DNA of 64,000 nucleotides, from assembly GCA_016722065.1 (NCBI GenBank), contig JADKGX010000001.1:496001-560000 (forward strand), given 5' to 3'. This DNA comes from Planctomycetota bacterium (GTDB lineage Bacteria > Planctomycetota > UBA8742 > UBA2392). Under the pieces are notes generated by a model. That model had not been told where the DNA came from, made no database searches, and worked only from the letters and a program-made list of their open reading frames with translations. Shown piece by piece: positions 15,657-24,141 of the stretch. Within the stretch, counting starts at the first letter, position 1, and each line of letters begins with the position of its first letter. The position numbers and the translations under genes were made by a program.

Positions 15657-16025
15657 TCACTTGGGTGCGCCTTTGTGTTCGCCGTAGCTCCAGTGATAAC
15701 CGTCGGGGTCGTCAAAGTAGAACTGGCGTTCGCCCCATGGCTGGTCCATCAACTTGCCTACCATGACGCCCTTGCTGGCAAGCGCTGCGTGTTCGGCGTC
15801 GATACCTTCCACCTTGACCGCACCCCACATGCCTCCGCCGTACTTGCCTTTGCCCTCCGTGCGCGTGTCGGCGTGGATGATCAAGTAAGCGTCGCCAAAG
15901 GCAAAGCCTGAGACTTCTTTTTCGTTGGTGCCCAGCTTCCAGCCCAGCGTCTCGCCATAAAACTTGCGCGAGCGTTCAAGGTCAGAAACATAGATGAACA
16001 CATAGAACAGGCCTTTGACACTCAT
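15657..16025 (-). CDS. VOC-superfamily (glyoxalase/bleomycin-resistance-like) protein
   Basis: This 122-residue single-domain protein has paired beta-alpha-beta-beta-beta motifs: FYVFIYVSDLERSRKFYGETLGW at the start and QFYFDDPDGYHWSYGEH at the end, as in VOC metalloenzymes and binding proteins. It works as a dimer in known relatives, and the substrate is unknown. The ATG overlaps the ubiX stop by 4 bases (ATGA), so it is translationally coupled to ubiX. The neighbour makes prenylated flavin, but no UbiD-type decarboxylase is nearby. Confidence 0.87.
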   Translation of the reverse strand: MSVKGLFYVFIYVSDLERSRKFYGETLGWKLGTNEKEVSGFAFGDAYLIIHADTRTEGKGKYGGGMWGAVKVEGIDAEHAALASKGVMVGKLMDQPWGERQFYFDDPDGYHWSYGEHKGAPK

Positions 16026-16624
16026 GGCTTCTCCCCCCACCGCTTGCTCAAGTCATGCTCGACCTCAAGGTGATCCAGAATTCTTGCCACCACAAAATCG
16101 ACCATGTCAGCCAGAGATTTCGGGCGCGCGTAAAAGCCGGGGTTGGCATCCAGGATTACTGCCCCGGCCTCGGTCAGTGTCACCATGTTGCGCAGCGCAA
16201 TCAGGGAATAGGGCGTCTCGCGCGGCACAACAATCAGTTTGCGGCGTTCCTTCAGGGTGACTTCGGCAGCGCGGCCGATCAACTTTTCGCCGGCGCCGCT
16301 GGCCAGGGCGCCCAGCGTGCTCATGCTGCAGGGACACACCACCATGCCGCGGTGGCGAAAGGACCCACTGGCAATCGGCGCGCCGACCTGGGAGTTGCGG
16401 TACAACTTCACGCCGTCGGCCTTGACGCCGGCAAAGGCCGCCAAATCTGGTTTGTCGCCTTTCAGCGGCACGTCCAGTTCCGCGCGCCAGACATCCAGAG
16501 CCGCATCGCTGAACACAACATGTGCCTCAAGGTCTGACTGGATAAGCACTTGCAGCAACCGCCGGGCGTATTGAATGCCGCTTGCACCGGTAACTGCCAA
16601 GACAACTCGATTGGGGGCAGCCAT
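16022..16624 (-). CDS. ubiX: Flavin prenyltransferase UbiX
   Basis: The 200-residue protein attaches a dimethylallyl group to FMN to make prenylated FMN, the cofactor of UbiD-type decarboxylases. Family signatures are VTGASGIQYA near the N terminus (flavin binding), VVCPCSMSTLGALASG in the middle and PRETPYSLIALRNM (prenyl-phosphate side), then GAVILDANPGFYARPKS. Full length and no missing motif. It is divergent from a TetR gene whose palindromic operator lies in the 53-base gap, so it is probably controlled by that repressor. No ubiD is seen in this window. Confidence 0.95.
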   Translation of the reverse strand: MAAPNRVVLAVTGASGIQYARRLLQVLIQSDLEAHVVFSDAALDVWRAELDVPLKGDKPDLAAFAGVKADGVKLYRNSQVGAPIASGSFRHRGMVVCPCSMSTLGALASGAGEKLIGRAAEVTLKERRKLIVVPRETPYSLIALRNMVTLTEAGAVILDANPGFYARPKSLADMVDFVVARILDHLEVEHDLSKRWGEKP

Positions 16625-16642
16625 AAACTACCTATTTCGCCA

Positions 16643-16670
16643 TTGACAGACAGACCGGTCTGGTATACAT
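16643..16670 (+). promoter_or_regulatory. Promoter with palindromic TetR operator between ubiX and tetR
   Basis: TTGACA (16643-16648) and TATACA (16664-16669) flank the perfect 12-base palindrome CAGACCGGTCTG (16651-16662). Repressor bound there would cover the promoter. The -10 ends only 8 bases before the tetR ATG at 16678, which predicts a leaderless or near-leaderless mRNA. Confidence 0.75.
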
Positions 16671-16677
16671 TCCTTGC

Positions 16678-17271
16678 ATGACAGCCACGGCCGAGAAAAC
16701 CAACCTTCGCGAGCGCCTGGTAGAAACTGCGACCAAGCTGTTTTACGAAAACGGTTATCGCGCCACCGGCATCAACGAAATCATTGATGCCGCCGAAATC
16801 GCCAAGGCCAGCTTCTACCACCACTTCAAAACCAAAGAAGACCTGCTGATCACGTGCCTGCAAAAGCGCCACGACCAGATAATGGGCGACCTGCGGCAGT
16901 ATATCGCCAAGGGTGACACCCCGGCGCAAAGAATCCGGCGCGTGTTTTTCTGGCTGGCCGAAAGCTGCCAATGCAGCGGAACCAGCCTGGGCTGCGCTTT
17001 CTTGAACATGACCAGCGAGTTTCGCGAAGCCGAAGGCCGCGTGCGCGAAGTGGTAAAATGGCACAAGAATGCACTGCGTGAACTGTTGTATGAGTTGATC
17101 GCTGCGCGCTATCTGGGCCAGGGCAAAACGGAAGACGAACTCAGCAACGCCGCGGCCGAACTTTACCTGCTGGTTGAGGGCGCACTGGCGGCCTCGCCCG
17201 TGCAGTGCTGCACCTGGCCTATAGAGACGGCCCGCAAACTTGCCGAAGGACACTTTGACTTGATGGAATAG
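16678..17271 (+). CDS. TetR/AcrR-family repressor
   Basis: This 197-residue protein has the N-terminal HTH of the family at about 10-55 (RLVETATKLFYENGYRATGINEIIDAAEIAKASFYHHFKTKEDLL, here noted by position and key residues) and a helical ligand-binding C-terminal domain containing the pair SCQCSGTSLGCAFLNM. It binds as a dimer and releases DNA on ligand binding. A palindromic operator overlaps its own promoter and a related inverted repeat lies 20 bases after its stop, ahead of the ECF sigma gene. It may therefore control ubiX, itself and the sigma factor. No ribosome site is visible, in keeping with a leaderless message. Confidence 0.93.
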   Translation: MTATAEKTNLRERLVETATKLFYENGYRATGINEIIDAAEIAKASFYHHFKTKEDLLITCLQKRHDQIMGDLRQYIAKGDTPAQRIRRVFFWLAESCQCSGTSLGCAFLNMTSEFREAEGRVREVVKWHKNALRELLYELIAARYLGQGKTEDELSNAAAELYLLVEGALAASPVQCCTWPIETARKLAEGHFDLME

Positions 17272-17290
17272 CATTTAGTTTTGGAATAAC

Positions 17291-17306
17291 CAGACCGACC
17301 AGTCTG
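17291..17306 (+). promoter_or_regulatory. Second TetR-type inverted repeat, upstream of the ECF sigma gene
   Basis: CAGAC-CGACCA-GTCTG shares both half-sites with the operator at 16651-16662 but has a 4-base longer centre. It sits 20 bases after the tetR stop and about 85 before the sigma-factor ATG. Confidence 0.55.
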
Positions 17307-17391
17307 TTCATTTATGTGCACTGTGAAAGTCGAGAGATAGGATTCGCAAACAGGCTCCGGGGCCAACCCGGAAAAGACGGGGGATACTGCC

Positions 17392-17970
17392 ATGCAAAAC
17401 GAAACCAACACGCTGCGCGCCCAGTTCGAACTTCAGGCGCTCCCACTGATGCAGGAGTTGTTTGGCCAGGCCTACCACCTGACCCGCAACCGTGCTGACG
17501 CCGAAGACCTGGTGCAGGAAACCTACATTCGCGGTCTGCGCAAGTTTGCGCAGTTTGAGCAAGGCACGAACCTCAAGGCCTGGCTGTCGCGGATTCTGTT
17601 CAACCAGTTCATCAACGACTATCGGCGTTCCAAGCGCCGCGTGGCGGAGGTGTATGTGGAGGGTGTGGACCAGATGATCGGGCAGGAAGACCCGGTTGTG
17701 GAGGCCTACGAGCTGTCGACCATGAACGCCACCGAGATCGCCAAGGACCAGTCATTTCTGGAAAGCCTGGACGAAGAGCTCAAAGGCGGGCTGGAAGAAA
17801 TGGACGGGCGCTATCGCGACGTGCTGTTGCTGAACACAGTTGGCAACCTGAGCTATCGTGACATCGCCAAAAAACTGAAGCTTCCGATCGGCACTGTGAT
17901 GTCGCGCCTGCACCGCGCAAAGACGTTTCTGCGCGAACGATTCAGCACCCGCGAAGTCAGCCTGGCATAA
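17392..17970 (+). CDS. ECF sigma factor (RpoE-like, sigma70 family)
   Basis: This 192-residue protein has sigma region 2 (AYHLTRNRADAEDLVQETYIRGLRK, about 27-51, and LKAWLSRILFNQFINDYRR for 2.3/2.4). Region 4 follows (about 140-185), with the HTH text YRDIAKKLKLPIGTVMSRLHRAK. It directs RNA polymerase to a special promoter set, usually in response to envelope or oxidative stress. No anti-sigma gene follows: a strong terminator lies 19 bases after the stop, so the gene is monocistronic. The only visible control is the TetR-type inverted repeat upstream. Confidence 0.94.
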   Translation: MQNETNTLRAQFELQALPLMQELFGQAYHLTRNRADAEDLVQETYIRGLRKFAQFEQGTNLKAWLSRILFNQFINDYRRSKRRVAEVYVEGVDQMIGQEDPVVEAYELSTMNATEIAKDQSFLESLDEELKGGLEEMDGRYRDVLLLNTVGNLSYRDIAKKLKLPIGTVMSRLHRAKTFLRERFSTREVSLA

Positions 17971-17988
17971 CCGAGCAACGCAAGAGAA

Positions 17989-18019
17989 CGGCGACCCTGG
18001 GGGGTCGCCGTTTTTTTGT
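17989..18019 (+). terminator. Rho-independent terminator of the ECF sigma gene
   Basis: Stem CGGCGACC / GGTCGCCG (17989-18010) followed by seven T. Confidence 0.93.
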
Positions 18020-18061
18020 TGCCCGCTGCAATCAACCTCAACCGTCGGCCCGATCCAAAAA

Positions 18062-18112
18062 AACAACAGCCCGGGACGGAAGTCCCGGGGGTCGCGGCGT
18101 GTTTGCCGCGAC
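18062..18112 (-). repeat. REP unit C1 (inverted copy)
   Basis: Read on the minus strand: stem 1 GTCGCGGC-AAACAC-GCCGCGAC (18091-18112), then stem 2 CCCGGGAC-TTCC-GTCCCGGG (18070-18089) and tail CTGTTGTT. Stem 2 is identical to that of unit B, while stem 1 is one base longer with changed, still paired bases. Confidence 0.88.
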
Positions 18113-18137
18113 GTGTTCGCCCTGCAGCAAACGGCAA

Positions 18138-18228
18138 GTCGGCGCTTGGCGCCGACCCCCGGCAGACCCATAGTGCCGCAATGCAGCCCAAGGGCACGTT
18201 GCTTCGCAACCGTCCCGGGCTTCTGTTT
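18138..18228 (+). repeat. REP unit C2 (facing C1), second hairpin interrupted
   Basis: Stem 1 GTCGGCG-CTTGG-CGCCGAC (18138-18156) is followed by CCCCGGCA and then, about 45 bases later, by GTCCCGGGCTTCTGTTTG (18212-18228), the normal 3' half and tail. The extra bases sit where the TTCC loop should be and contain GTTGC-TTC-GCAAC. C1 and C2 together form an inverted REP pair. Confidence 0.7.
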
Positions 18229-18234
18229 GACAGG

Positions 18235-21027
18235 TTACCCTTGCGGGTCGCTGCCGTCGCTGCGTTTGCCGGTGCTGGTTTTTGCGGGCAAGATCGGGTG
18301 TTCGTCCCAGGTGAAGGCGCGTTTGGGCACGATCTGCTTGGCCAGGAATTCGCCTTGCTCGTCGGCAGCCTGCCAGTACAGCACCGCCACTTCGTGGACG
18401 TTGTTCTCAAAGAACTGCATGCGAAACAGGTGCGTGCCGGCTGTCAGGTGAACCTTGGGGCCGGCCTTTTCGTGCTGGTAGTGCAGGTTGTCGTCCTCCA
18501 GCACCAGCGCGCCGTCGACCCACACCAGCACGCCGTCATCGCTGCGGCAACTGAACGTGAAGTCTCCTTCACGGTCGACGATGATCGCGCCGAACCACTC
18601 AATCGCAAAGGTTTCGGCCGGAAACGGCAGGTTGAAGTTGTTGGCGTTCTCAAAATTCACCTGCGCGTCCTTGCGCACAAGAAAGCAGGTCAGCGGTTCC
18701 GGGTCTGGCATCTTGGTGTAACCGCCGGGGTTGGGCAGGTCGTACAAATAGGCCACCAGGCCCTTGTTGGTCACGTCAATCAGAAAGGGGTCACTCACAA
18801 CCACAGTCAAGCGCGCCACGATTGCGCCTTCGCCGCAGCCGCTGGGCAGCACGGCCTTGCAGGTGCGGCGTTCGGCATTGGCGTTGATCATGTCGCTGGC
18901 CGTAACTTCATAGGCGATCGGGCGGCCATCAATGCTTAGAAACACGGTCTGGGCGCGCACTTCGGCGTTGCCAAACACTTCCATGACCAGCTCGAACTCC
19001 TGGCCCTCGCGCACGCTGGGCATCGTGCCAGTTACGGTATAGGGCAGCTCCGGTGGCAACTCGCCCTCCGGCCACAGCCCTTTGACGGACTTGATCTTGG
19101 GCGGGCTTGGTGGCACCACCGGCGGAAAGAACAGATGCGCCGGCAAGGCGCGAACTTCCTGCCATCCCATCGACTCGCCTTCGCTGACGGGCAGCACTTG
19201 CTTCATCTCAACTACGCGCAGGCTGGCGGGGCCGCTTTCGCAGGTCCAGTCGATGCTTAGTGCCAGGAATCGTTCCGGGCCTGGTGTGGCTTCAAAATCA
19301 ACCGTCGTCAGGTTGTTGCTGCCGCCCGGCGGCGCGCCCGTGGTGCGAGTCTCCGTGCCCAAGGTAACGCGCAAGCGGCCATAGGCCTGAAAGCGCACAA
19401 GCCGGGGCGTTTTGTCAGCACCCCAATCCGCGGCAAAGCCAAGCTTGCCTTCCCAATGGCAGGCCAGCGGGTTGTTCTTGAAGGCCAGTGTCAGGGCTTC
19501 GCGTGAATCAAACTGAATCGCGCGTTCCAGCCGCACCAGGTCGGCCTCATGCACACCCGGCTCAATGAAGTCATAGTTGGACCAGCCTTGCAGGTTGTGC
19601 CAACTGGCGTACAGCCCGAACTGGGTGGTCACCGTGAAATCAAGAGAGTTCGAGGGCACCGCGGCCGGGTAGGCTGCGTCATAGGACCCACCTTCGCCAG
19701 TGCCCATGATCGCCTTGGCCTTGAAGACGACCACTTTGCCCGTCGTCGCCCCCACGGGTACGCGAACCTTCAACGCACCGTCGGACACCTCGGCGATCGG
19801 GGCGTCCTGACCGGCAATCTGGACCGTGACAAGCGGCTTGAGCTTGAACAAATCCGCAAGTGGCACGTTGGTGGCCTTTACCGTAGTCCCGTCCAGGTTC
19901 TGGCCAAAGATCGTGATCTCGTCGCCAATCTCGCCGCTGGTTTTGCTCAGGCGCGTGATGATCGGCGCGGCGTCACTCCATAGCGCCTCGGGCAGCAGCA
20001 GCATTTCCGGGGGCACGGGCACGGGCTTGCTTTGGCCCTGCGGCACATACATGAAGTTGCAGGCACCCAGGTCCTGCACCACGCTGCCGTTGCGGGCCTC
20101 AAGATACTCAATGCGAATCGGGTGCAGGCCCTGGCTCAAAGACAGCACCGTGCTGAACTCGGTGTAATCCTGGCCGTTGTTCATGATTACGTATTCGCCA
20201 TCCAGCTTGACGTTGCCCCACAGGTCGGCGCCCAGAAACAGCCAGAAGTCCGCCGCGCTTTCGACAACCAGAAAGCCCTCCCAGATCCCCATGAAGTTGC
20301 CTTTGTCGAACGTAATGTCCGACCAGGCTTCCTTGCTGGGGTAATACACATTCTGGTCTATGCGTGTGACCTCGGGCGTTCGCTGGTCGATCTCTGGCTC
20401 TGTGGGGTCCAGCAATACCTCTGCGGGGTTCTTGGCAAACGCGTAGTACTTGGCGTACAGCCCGCGCCGGTCCTGCAACAGCTTTGCATTTACTTCGGCC
20501 AGTTCCTTTTTGCCGGTTTCGGCGGGTTTGCGGGCTTGCGGCCTGGCATTGCCCAGCGTCTGGTTAGGCGGGCGTTTGATCGCACGCCAGGCCGCAATGC
20601 GGCGCTGGCGTTCAGCATCCAGCCCCTGTGGCGTTGTGGCGGGCTGCTGGGGCGTTGCCGGAACAACAGGCTGCGCAGGCTGGGGCACTTGCCCTGGCAG
20701 CTGCGCTGGCGGCTGGCTGGGTGCTGGCGTGTCCGGCTGGGCTGGCCCAGGCCGAACAATAATCTGGTCGCCGGGTTCGCCGGGCGTGGCCGGGTCTTTG
20801 CCCTGGCCGCTCTTGGGTTTGGGTGAATCTTCGTTTGCGCCTGCCTTGCCTTGAGGCCCATCGACGCTGTCATCGGCCTGCCCGGCTTTGTCCCGTGCTG
20901 CGTCCTGCGCATCAGCCTGCAAAGCGCGGCCTGCGTCGGGCGCTGTGGGCGTCAAGACCACCCAGGCGGCGCACAGGCCCCCTGCAACCAAAAACGCAAG
21001 AATTAGCAGCAGAAGGCTGCGGGACAT
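18235..21027 (-). CDS. Membrane-anchored multi-PA14/TIG surface protein
   Basis: The 930-residue protein starts with an uncleaved-looking hydrophobic anchor (SLLLLILAFLVAGGLCAAWVV, about residues 4-26). A Pro/Gln-rich linker follows (about 30-165), then a PA14-like domain (about 195-360; ADFWLFLGADLWGNVKLDGE), an IPT/TIG domain (about 370-460; ITRLSKTSGEIGDEITIFGQNL), a second divergent PA14-like region (about 475-640) and a third clear PA14 (about 750-915; GDFTFSCRSDDGVLVWVDG). PA14 modules bind sugars or serve as adhesion domains, so I infer a cell-surface or periplasmic recognition protein. AAGGTGG lies 6 bases before the ATG. It is divergent from the dynamin gene with 136 bases between. 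Confidence 0.86.
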   Translation of the reverse strand: MSRSLLLLILAFLVAGGLCAAWVVLTPTAPDAGRALQADAQDAARDKAGQADDSVDGPQGKAGANEDSPKPKSGQGKDPATPGEPGDQIIVRPGPAQPDTPAPSQPPAQLPGQVPQPAQPVVPATPQQPATTPQGLDAERQRRIAAWRAIKRPPNQTLGNARPQARKPAETGKKELAEVNAKLLQDRRGLYAKYYAFAKNPAEVLLDPTEPEIDQRTPEVTRIDQNVYYPSKEAWSDITFDKGNFMGIWEGFLVVESAADFWLFLGADLWGNVKLDGEYVIMNNGQDYTEFSTVLSLSQGLHPIRIEYLEARNGSVVQDLGACNFMYVPQGQSKPVPVPPEMLLLPEALWSDAAPIITRLSKTSGEIGDEITIFGQNLDGTTVKATNVPLADLFKLKPLVTVQIAGQDAPIAEVSDGALKVRVPVGATTGKVVVFKAKAIMGTGEGGSYDAAYPAAVPSNSLDFTVTTQFGLYASWHNLQGWSNYDFIEPGVHEADLVRLERAIQFDSREALTLAFKNNPLACHWEGKLGFAADWGADKTPRLVRFQAYGRLRVTLGTETRTTGAPPGGSNNLTTVDFEATPGPERFLALSIDWTCESGPASLRVVEMKQVLPVSEGESMGWQEVRALPAHLFFPPVVPPSPPKIKSVKGLWPEGELPPELPYTVTGTMPSVREGQEFELVMEVFGNAEVRAQTVFLSIDGRPIAYEVTASDMINANAERRTCKAVLPSGCGEGAIVARLTVVVSDPFLIDVTNKGLVAYLYDLPNPGGYTKMPDPEPLTCFLVRKDAQVNFENANNFNLPFPAETFAIEWFGAIIVDREGDFTFSCRSDDGVLVWVDGALVLEDDNLHYQHEKAGPKVHLTAGTHLFRMQFFENNVHEVAVLYWQAADEQGEFLAKQIVPKRAFTWDEHPILPAKTSTGKRSDGSDPQG

Positions 21028-21163
21028 TCGGCCCACCTTCAGGGTAGAATGGACTTCTTGACACACTGCCGCATGGCAGGATACCACCTGTGCCCGGCCC
21101 AAACGACAGTTTCACGGTTGAAATCCTGGGCCGGCACTTACAGCAGCAAAGGCAAGCCCGAAG

Positions 21164-23107
21164 ATGACTGATTCCGCCCCGAACACGCTTACACGCCGCC
21201 TGGACGAGCGCATCGCCGAAGGACAGCGCGAAGAGCGCGAGCTGTTGAAACAGCTTCGCGACCTGCTGATCAAGCACGATTTTGAAGACCAACTGGCAGA
21301 GCAGGTCTCCGGCCTGATGCATCACCTAGAGGAGCTGTTCCTGCTGGTGATTGTAGGCGAGGTCAAGGCCGGCAAGTCCAGTTTCATCAACAGCCTGCTG
21401 AACGCCGACGTGTGCAAAGTCGGCGCGATTCCCACGACCGACAAGATCAACGTGCTGCGCTATGGCGACAAAGAAAAAGAGCGGGTCGTCGAGGAATTCC
21501 TGGTCGAGAAGCAACTGCCCTTTGAGGCACTGCGCAACCTGAACATTGTCGACACGCCCGGCACCAACAGCATCGTCAAGCGCCACGCCGAAATCACCGA
21601 GCAGTACATTCCGCGCTGCGACCTGATTCTGTTCACGACCAGCGTGGACCGACCGTTCAGCGAGACTGAAAAAGAATTCCTGGGTTACATCGTGCAGGGC
21701 TGGGCCAAGAAGATCGTGTTCATTCTGACCAAGAAGGACATCAAGGAACCGCACGAACTGGATGAGATCCGCGTGTTTGTTTCTGACAACATCAAGAAGT
21801 ACTTCGATTTCGACCCGATGATTTTCACTGTCAGCGCCAAACAGGCCCGCGAAGCCAAGGCCAAAGGCGACGACGCGCTGTACGGTCAATCGGGCTTCAA
21901 GGAGCTTGAGGAATACCTGTTCACGACCCTGAGCGAGGGCGAAAAGCTGCAGTTGAAGCTGGAAAGCCCCGTCAACAGCGCGATTTCAATCTGCGACCGG
22001 GCGATTGAGCAATTCGGCGCGCGGCTGGTGAACCTGAAGGATGACCGCAAGGTTCTGGAAAGCATCAAGCAGCAACTGGAACAATCCGAAGCCGACATGA
22101 GCGAGAACTTCGGGCGCTTTATCCTGGAGGTCGACAACAACGTCTACGAGATGGAAAAACGCGGCCGCAACTGGGTCGACGACAACGTCAAGATCACCAA
22201 CTTCAGCCTGTTGCGCAGCAGCGAACTGTTCCGCGCGCGCTTCAAGGAAGACGTGATCAAGGACTACGAACAGAAAATCGACGACACGCTCAGCAAGTCC
22301 GTCGACTGGTTCATGAAGAAGTACCTCAAGGTCTGGCAGGACACCACGGAATACTTCGCCGACCAGGCCGCCAAGCGCCCCCACGAAGGCATGGTGGGCA
22401 AGGTGGGCAGCAAGTTCGAATACAACCGCGAAAAGATTTACGACCTGGTTCGTGCCGACGCCAAAGACAAGGTCCGAACCTTTGACTACGAAGACCAGGT
22501 ACGCATCTTCATGGGCAAGGCCGCAACCGGCGTCAATGCTGTCATTGGCGGCGGCTTGATCGGCGTGGGCGCCGGCGCACTGACCGTGGCCCTTACCACC
22601 GCCGCGGGCTTCACCTGGGTTGACGTCACAGGCATTACCGCCGGCATTGCGCTGCTGGGCGGGTCGCTGCTGGTGCTGCCGATGCAGCGCAAGAAGATCA
22701 AGGCCAACTTCAGCCAGAAATGCACCGAGTTGCGCGCCGCACTGACGCAAGTGCTGGACAGCCAGATCAAGCGCGAGGCCAAGGAATCCGTCGATCGTAT
22801 CCGCGAGAGTTTCGGGCCGTTCTTTGACTACGTTGGCCGCACCAGCGGCGCCGTGGAAGAAGCCATGGCCGCCACAAAGAAAATCCGCGAGAACCTGATG
22901 GAACTCAAGCGCCACTTCTCGCTGACCGTGAAAGAAGAGGCCGGGGCCCTGCGTGAAAAAACTCGCAGCCTGCAGACTCGCGTGACTGCCGAATCAACGC
23001 CAACAGAAGCCAGCGCGCCAGAAGCAACGGATAGCGCCGAGAAAACGGCAGCCCCCAATACCCCAGGCGACGAGACTTCCGCAGCCGTCGAGTCGCCGCC
23101 CGCCTAG
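21164..23107 (+). CDS. Bacterial dynamin-like GTPase
   Basis: This 647-residue protein has G1 GEVKAGKSS (65-73), the G2 threonine in PTTDKIN, G3 DTPG (130-133) and G4 TKKD (189-192). A long coiled-coil-rich helical stalk follows, then two adjacent hydrophobic segments (about 450-510; VIGGGLIGVGAGALTVAL and GITAGIALLGGSLLVLP) as in the membrane paddle of bacterial dynamins, more helix, and an acidic low-complexity tail (EKTAAPNTPGDETSAA). Known relatives remodel or repair membranes under stress. It is a single gene rather than the tandem pair often seen, so it may act alone as a homo-oligomer. The ATG has no strong ribosome site. Confidence 0.92.
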   Translation: MTDSAPNTLTRRLDERIAEGQREERELLKQLRDLLIKHDFEDQLAEQVSGLMHHLEELFLLVIVGEVKAGKSSFINSLLNADVCKVGAIPTTDKINVLRYGDKEKERVVEEFLVEKQLPFEALRNLNIVDTPGTNSIVKRHAEITEQYIPRCDLILFTTSVDRPFSETEKEFLGYIVQGWAKKIVFILTKKDIKEPHELDEIRVFVSDNIKKYFDFDPMIFTVSAKQAREAKAKGDDALYGQSGFKELEEYLFTTLSEGEKLQLKLESPVNSAISICDRAIEQFGARLVNLKDDRKVLESIKQQLEQSEADMSENFGRFILEVDNNVYEMEKRGRNWVDDNVKITNFSLLRSSELFRARFKEDVIKDYEQKIDDTLSKSVDWFMKKYLKVWQDTTEYFADQAAKRPHEGMVGKVGSKFEYNREKIYDLVRADAKDKVRTFDYEDQVRIFMGKAATGVNAVIGGGLIGVGAGALTVALTTAAGFTWVDVTGITAGIALLGGSLLVLPMQRKKIKANFSQKCTELRAALTQVLDSQIKREAKESVDRIRESFGPFFDYVGRTSGAVEEAMAATKKIRENLMELKRHFSLTVKEEAGALREKTRSLQTRVTAESTPTEASAPEATDSAEKTAAPNTPGDETSAAVESPPA

Positions 23108-23132
23108 ACCGCACGCGCACCTTGGCAACGGC

Positions 23133-23711
23133 TCAAGGCATCAGCCCTGCGTTGTCGCGCCGGCTTCGTTCCTGCGGGCTGATGCCCATCACCTGGTCAA
23201 CGTCGGCCGTGGTCATGGCTGGCCGATACGGTTGCAGTGATTTTTCGCCCGTGATTCGCGCCAGACAATCCAGCGCCCATTGCGACGTTGCGGCCCGGCT
23301 GTGCTGGTTGTGGGCCAACTCGATTTTCAAGCCGCGCTGCACGATTTGCGCGCCGCATTGCAAGAGTCGGTCTTCCAGCAACTCGATGGCCCGGCCGAAG
23401 TGCCGATAGGCGCGGTCGCAGCCGCCAAAGGCCGCGGCCCGCGTGCCCGCAAGCAGCGCACCAGGCACCAGCTGATCCAGCATCGATTCGTCAAACGGGA
23501 CAAAATCCGGGTGGTGGGCGCCCTCGCCCCAAGTGGGTGCGCCCAGCAGCACGCCATGGAAGCCGCACAGAAGGCTGGCGTTGCCGCCGCGCACATTTTT
23601 CGGGCCGATTACTTCGGCGCCAGCATGTTGCATGGCTTGTACGCACAAACGCGCCGTTTCGGCGGTGTTGCCACTGACACTGGCAAAGGCCACAAGAATG
23701 CGGGGCTTCAT
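23133..23711 (-). CDS. Flavodoxin-like protein
   Basis: This 192-residue protein opens with the FMN phosphate loop of flavodoxins (ILVAFASVSGNTAETA, about 4-19) and has the 50s-loop text VLLGAPTWGEGAHHPDFVPF and the 90s region AAFGGCDRAYRHFG. The C-terminal extension (about 155-192) is unlike short flavodoxins and is basic. It probably carries electrons through FMN. Its ATG overlaps the stop of the PAS gene upstream by 4 bases, so it is the third gene of a PAS-PAS / PAS / flavodoxin operon. Confidence 0.87.
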   Translation of the reverse strand: MKPRILVAFASVSGNTAETARLCVQAMQHAGAEVIGPKNVRGGNASLLCGFHGVLLGAPTWGEGAHHPDFVPFDESMLDQLVPGALLAGTRAAAFGGCDRAYRHFGRAIELLEDRLLQCGAQIVQRGLKIELAHNQHSRAATSQWALDCLARITGEKSLQPYRPAMTTADVDQVMGISPQERSRRDNAGLMP

Positions 23712-24127
23712 GACGGCTTGAACACGCAGGACTTGCCCTGCAGTTCCGGTGCCAGCCGCAAATCGACCAGCACGGTCATCAAGCCCTGTGCCTGGCCGGG
23801 CACATCGTAGACGCGCGAGATATCCAGCACCTGTATTGCCGTGCCGTCGGCCGCCACGACTCGATACCGCGACATGCAGGCCCGGCCCGTGTGCATGATG
23901 CGATCGGTCTGTTCATCGGAGATCGCCTGGTCGTCCGGGTGAATCACTGAAGCGGCTGTAAAGCGACGGTTGTCCTTGAAGTCGTCCAGCGAATATCCCA
24001 ACAGGCGCACGGCTTCTGCGTTGGCAAACTTCAGCGTGTAGTGTTCGTCGTTGGCCACAAACAGCGTCAGAACTGGCAGGTGATCCAGGAAGTCCTGCGG
24101 CAGGATGGGTTCTGAGTCGCTTGCCAA
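23708..24127 (-). CDS. Single-PAS-domain protein (TTG start)
   Basis: The 139-residue protein begins at TTG 24127, with GGAGG five bases upstream; no ATG is available in frame after the previous gene ends. It contains one PAS domain: LTLFVANDEHYTLKFANAEAVRLLGY, then VIHPDDQAISDEQ (the PAS IHPDD motif) and ARYRVV-like sheet text. There is no kinase, cyclase or DNA-binding output. It is closely related to the N-terminal PAS of the gene 14 bases upstream, including a shared C-terminal LQGK. The flavodoxin gene follows with a 4-base overlap. A redox or flavin-sensing complex is possible but inferred. Confidence 0.8.
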   Translation of the reverse strand: MASDSEPILPQDFLDHLPVLTLFVANDEHYTLKFANAEAVRLLGYSLDDFKDNRRFTAASVIHPDDQAISDEQTDRIMHTGRACMSRYRVVAADGTAIQVLDISRVYDVPGQAQGLMTVLVDLRLAPELQGKSCVFKPS

Positions 24128-24141
24128 GGGAGCCTCCGGCC

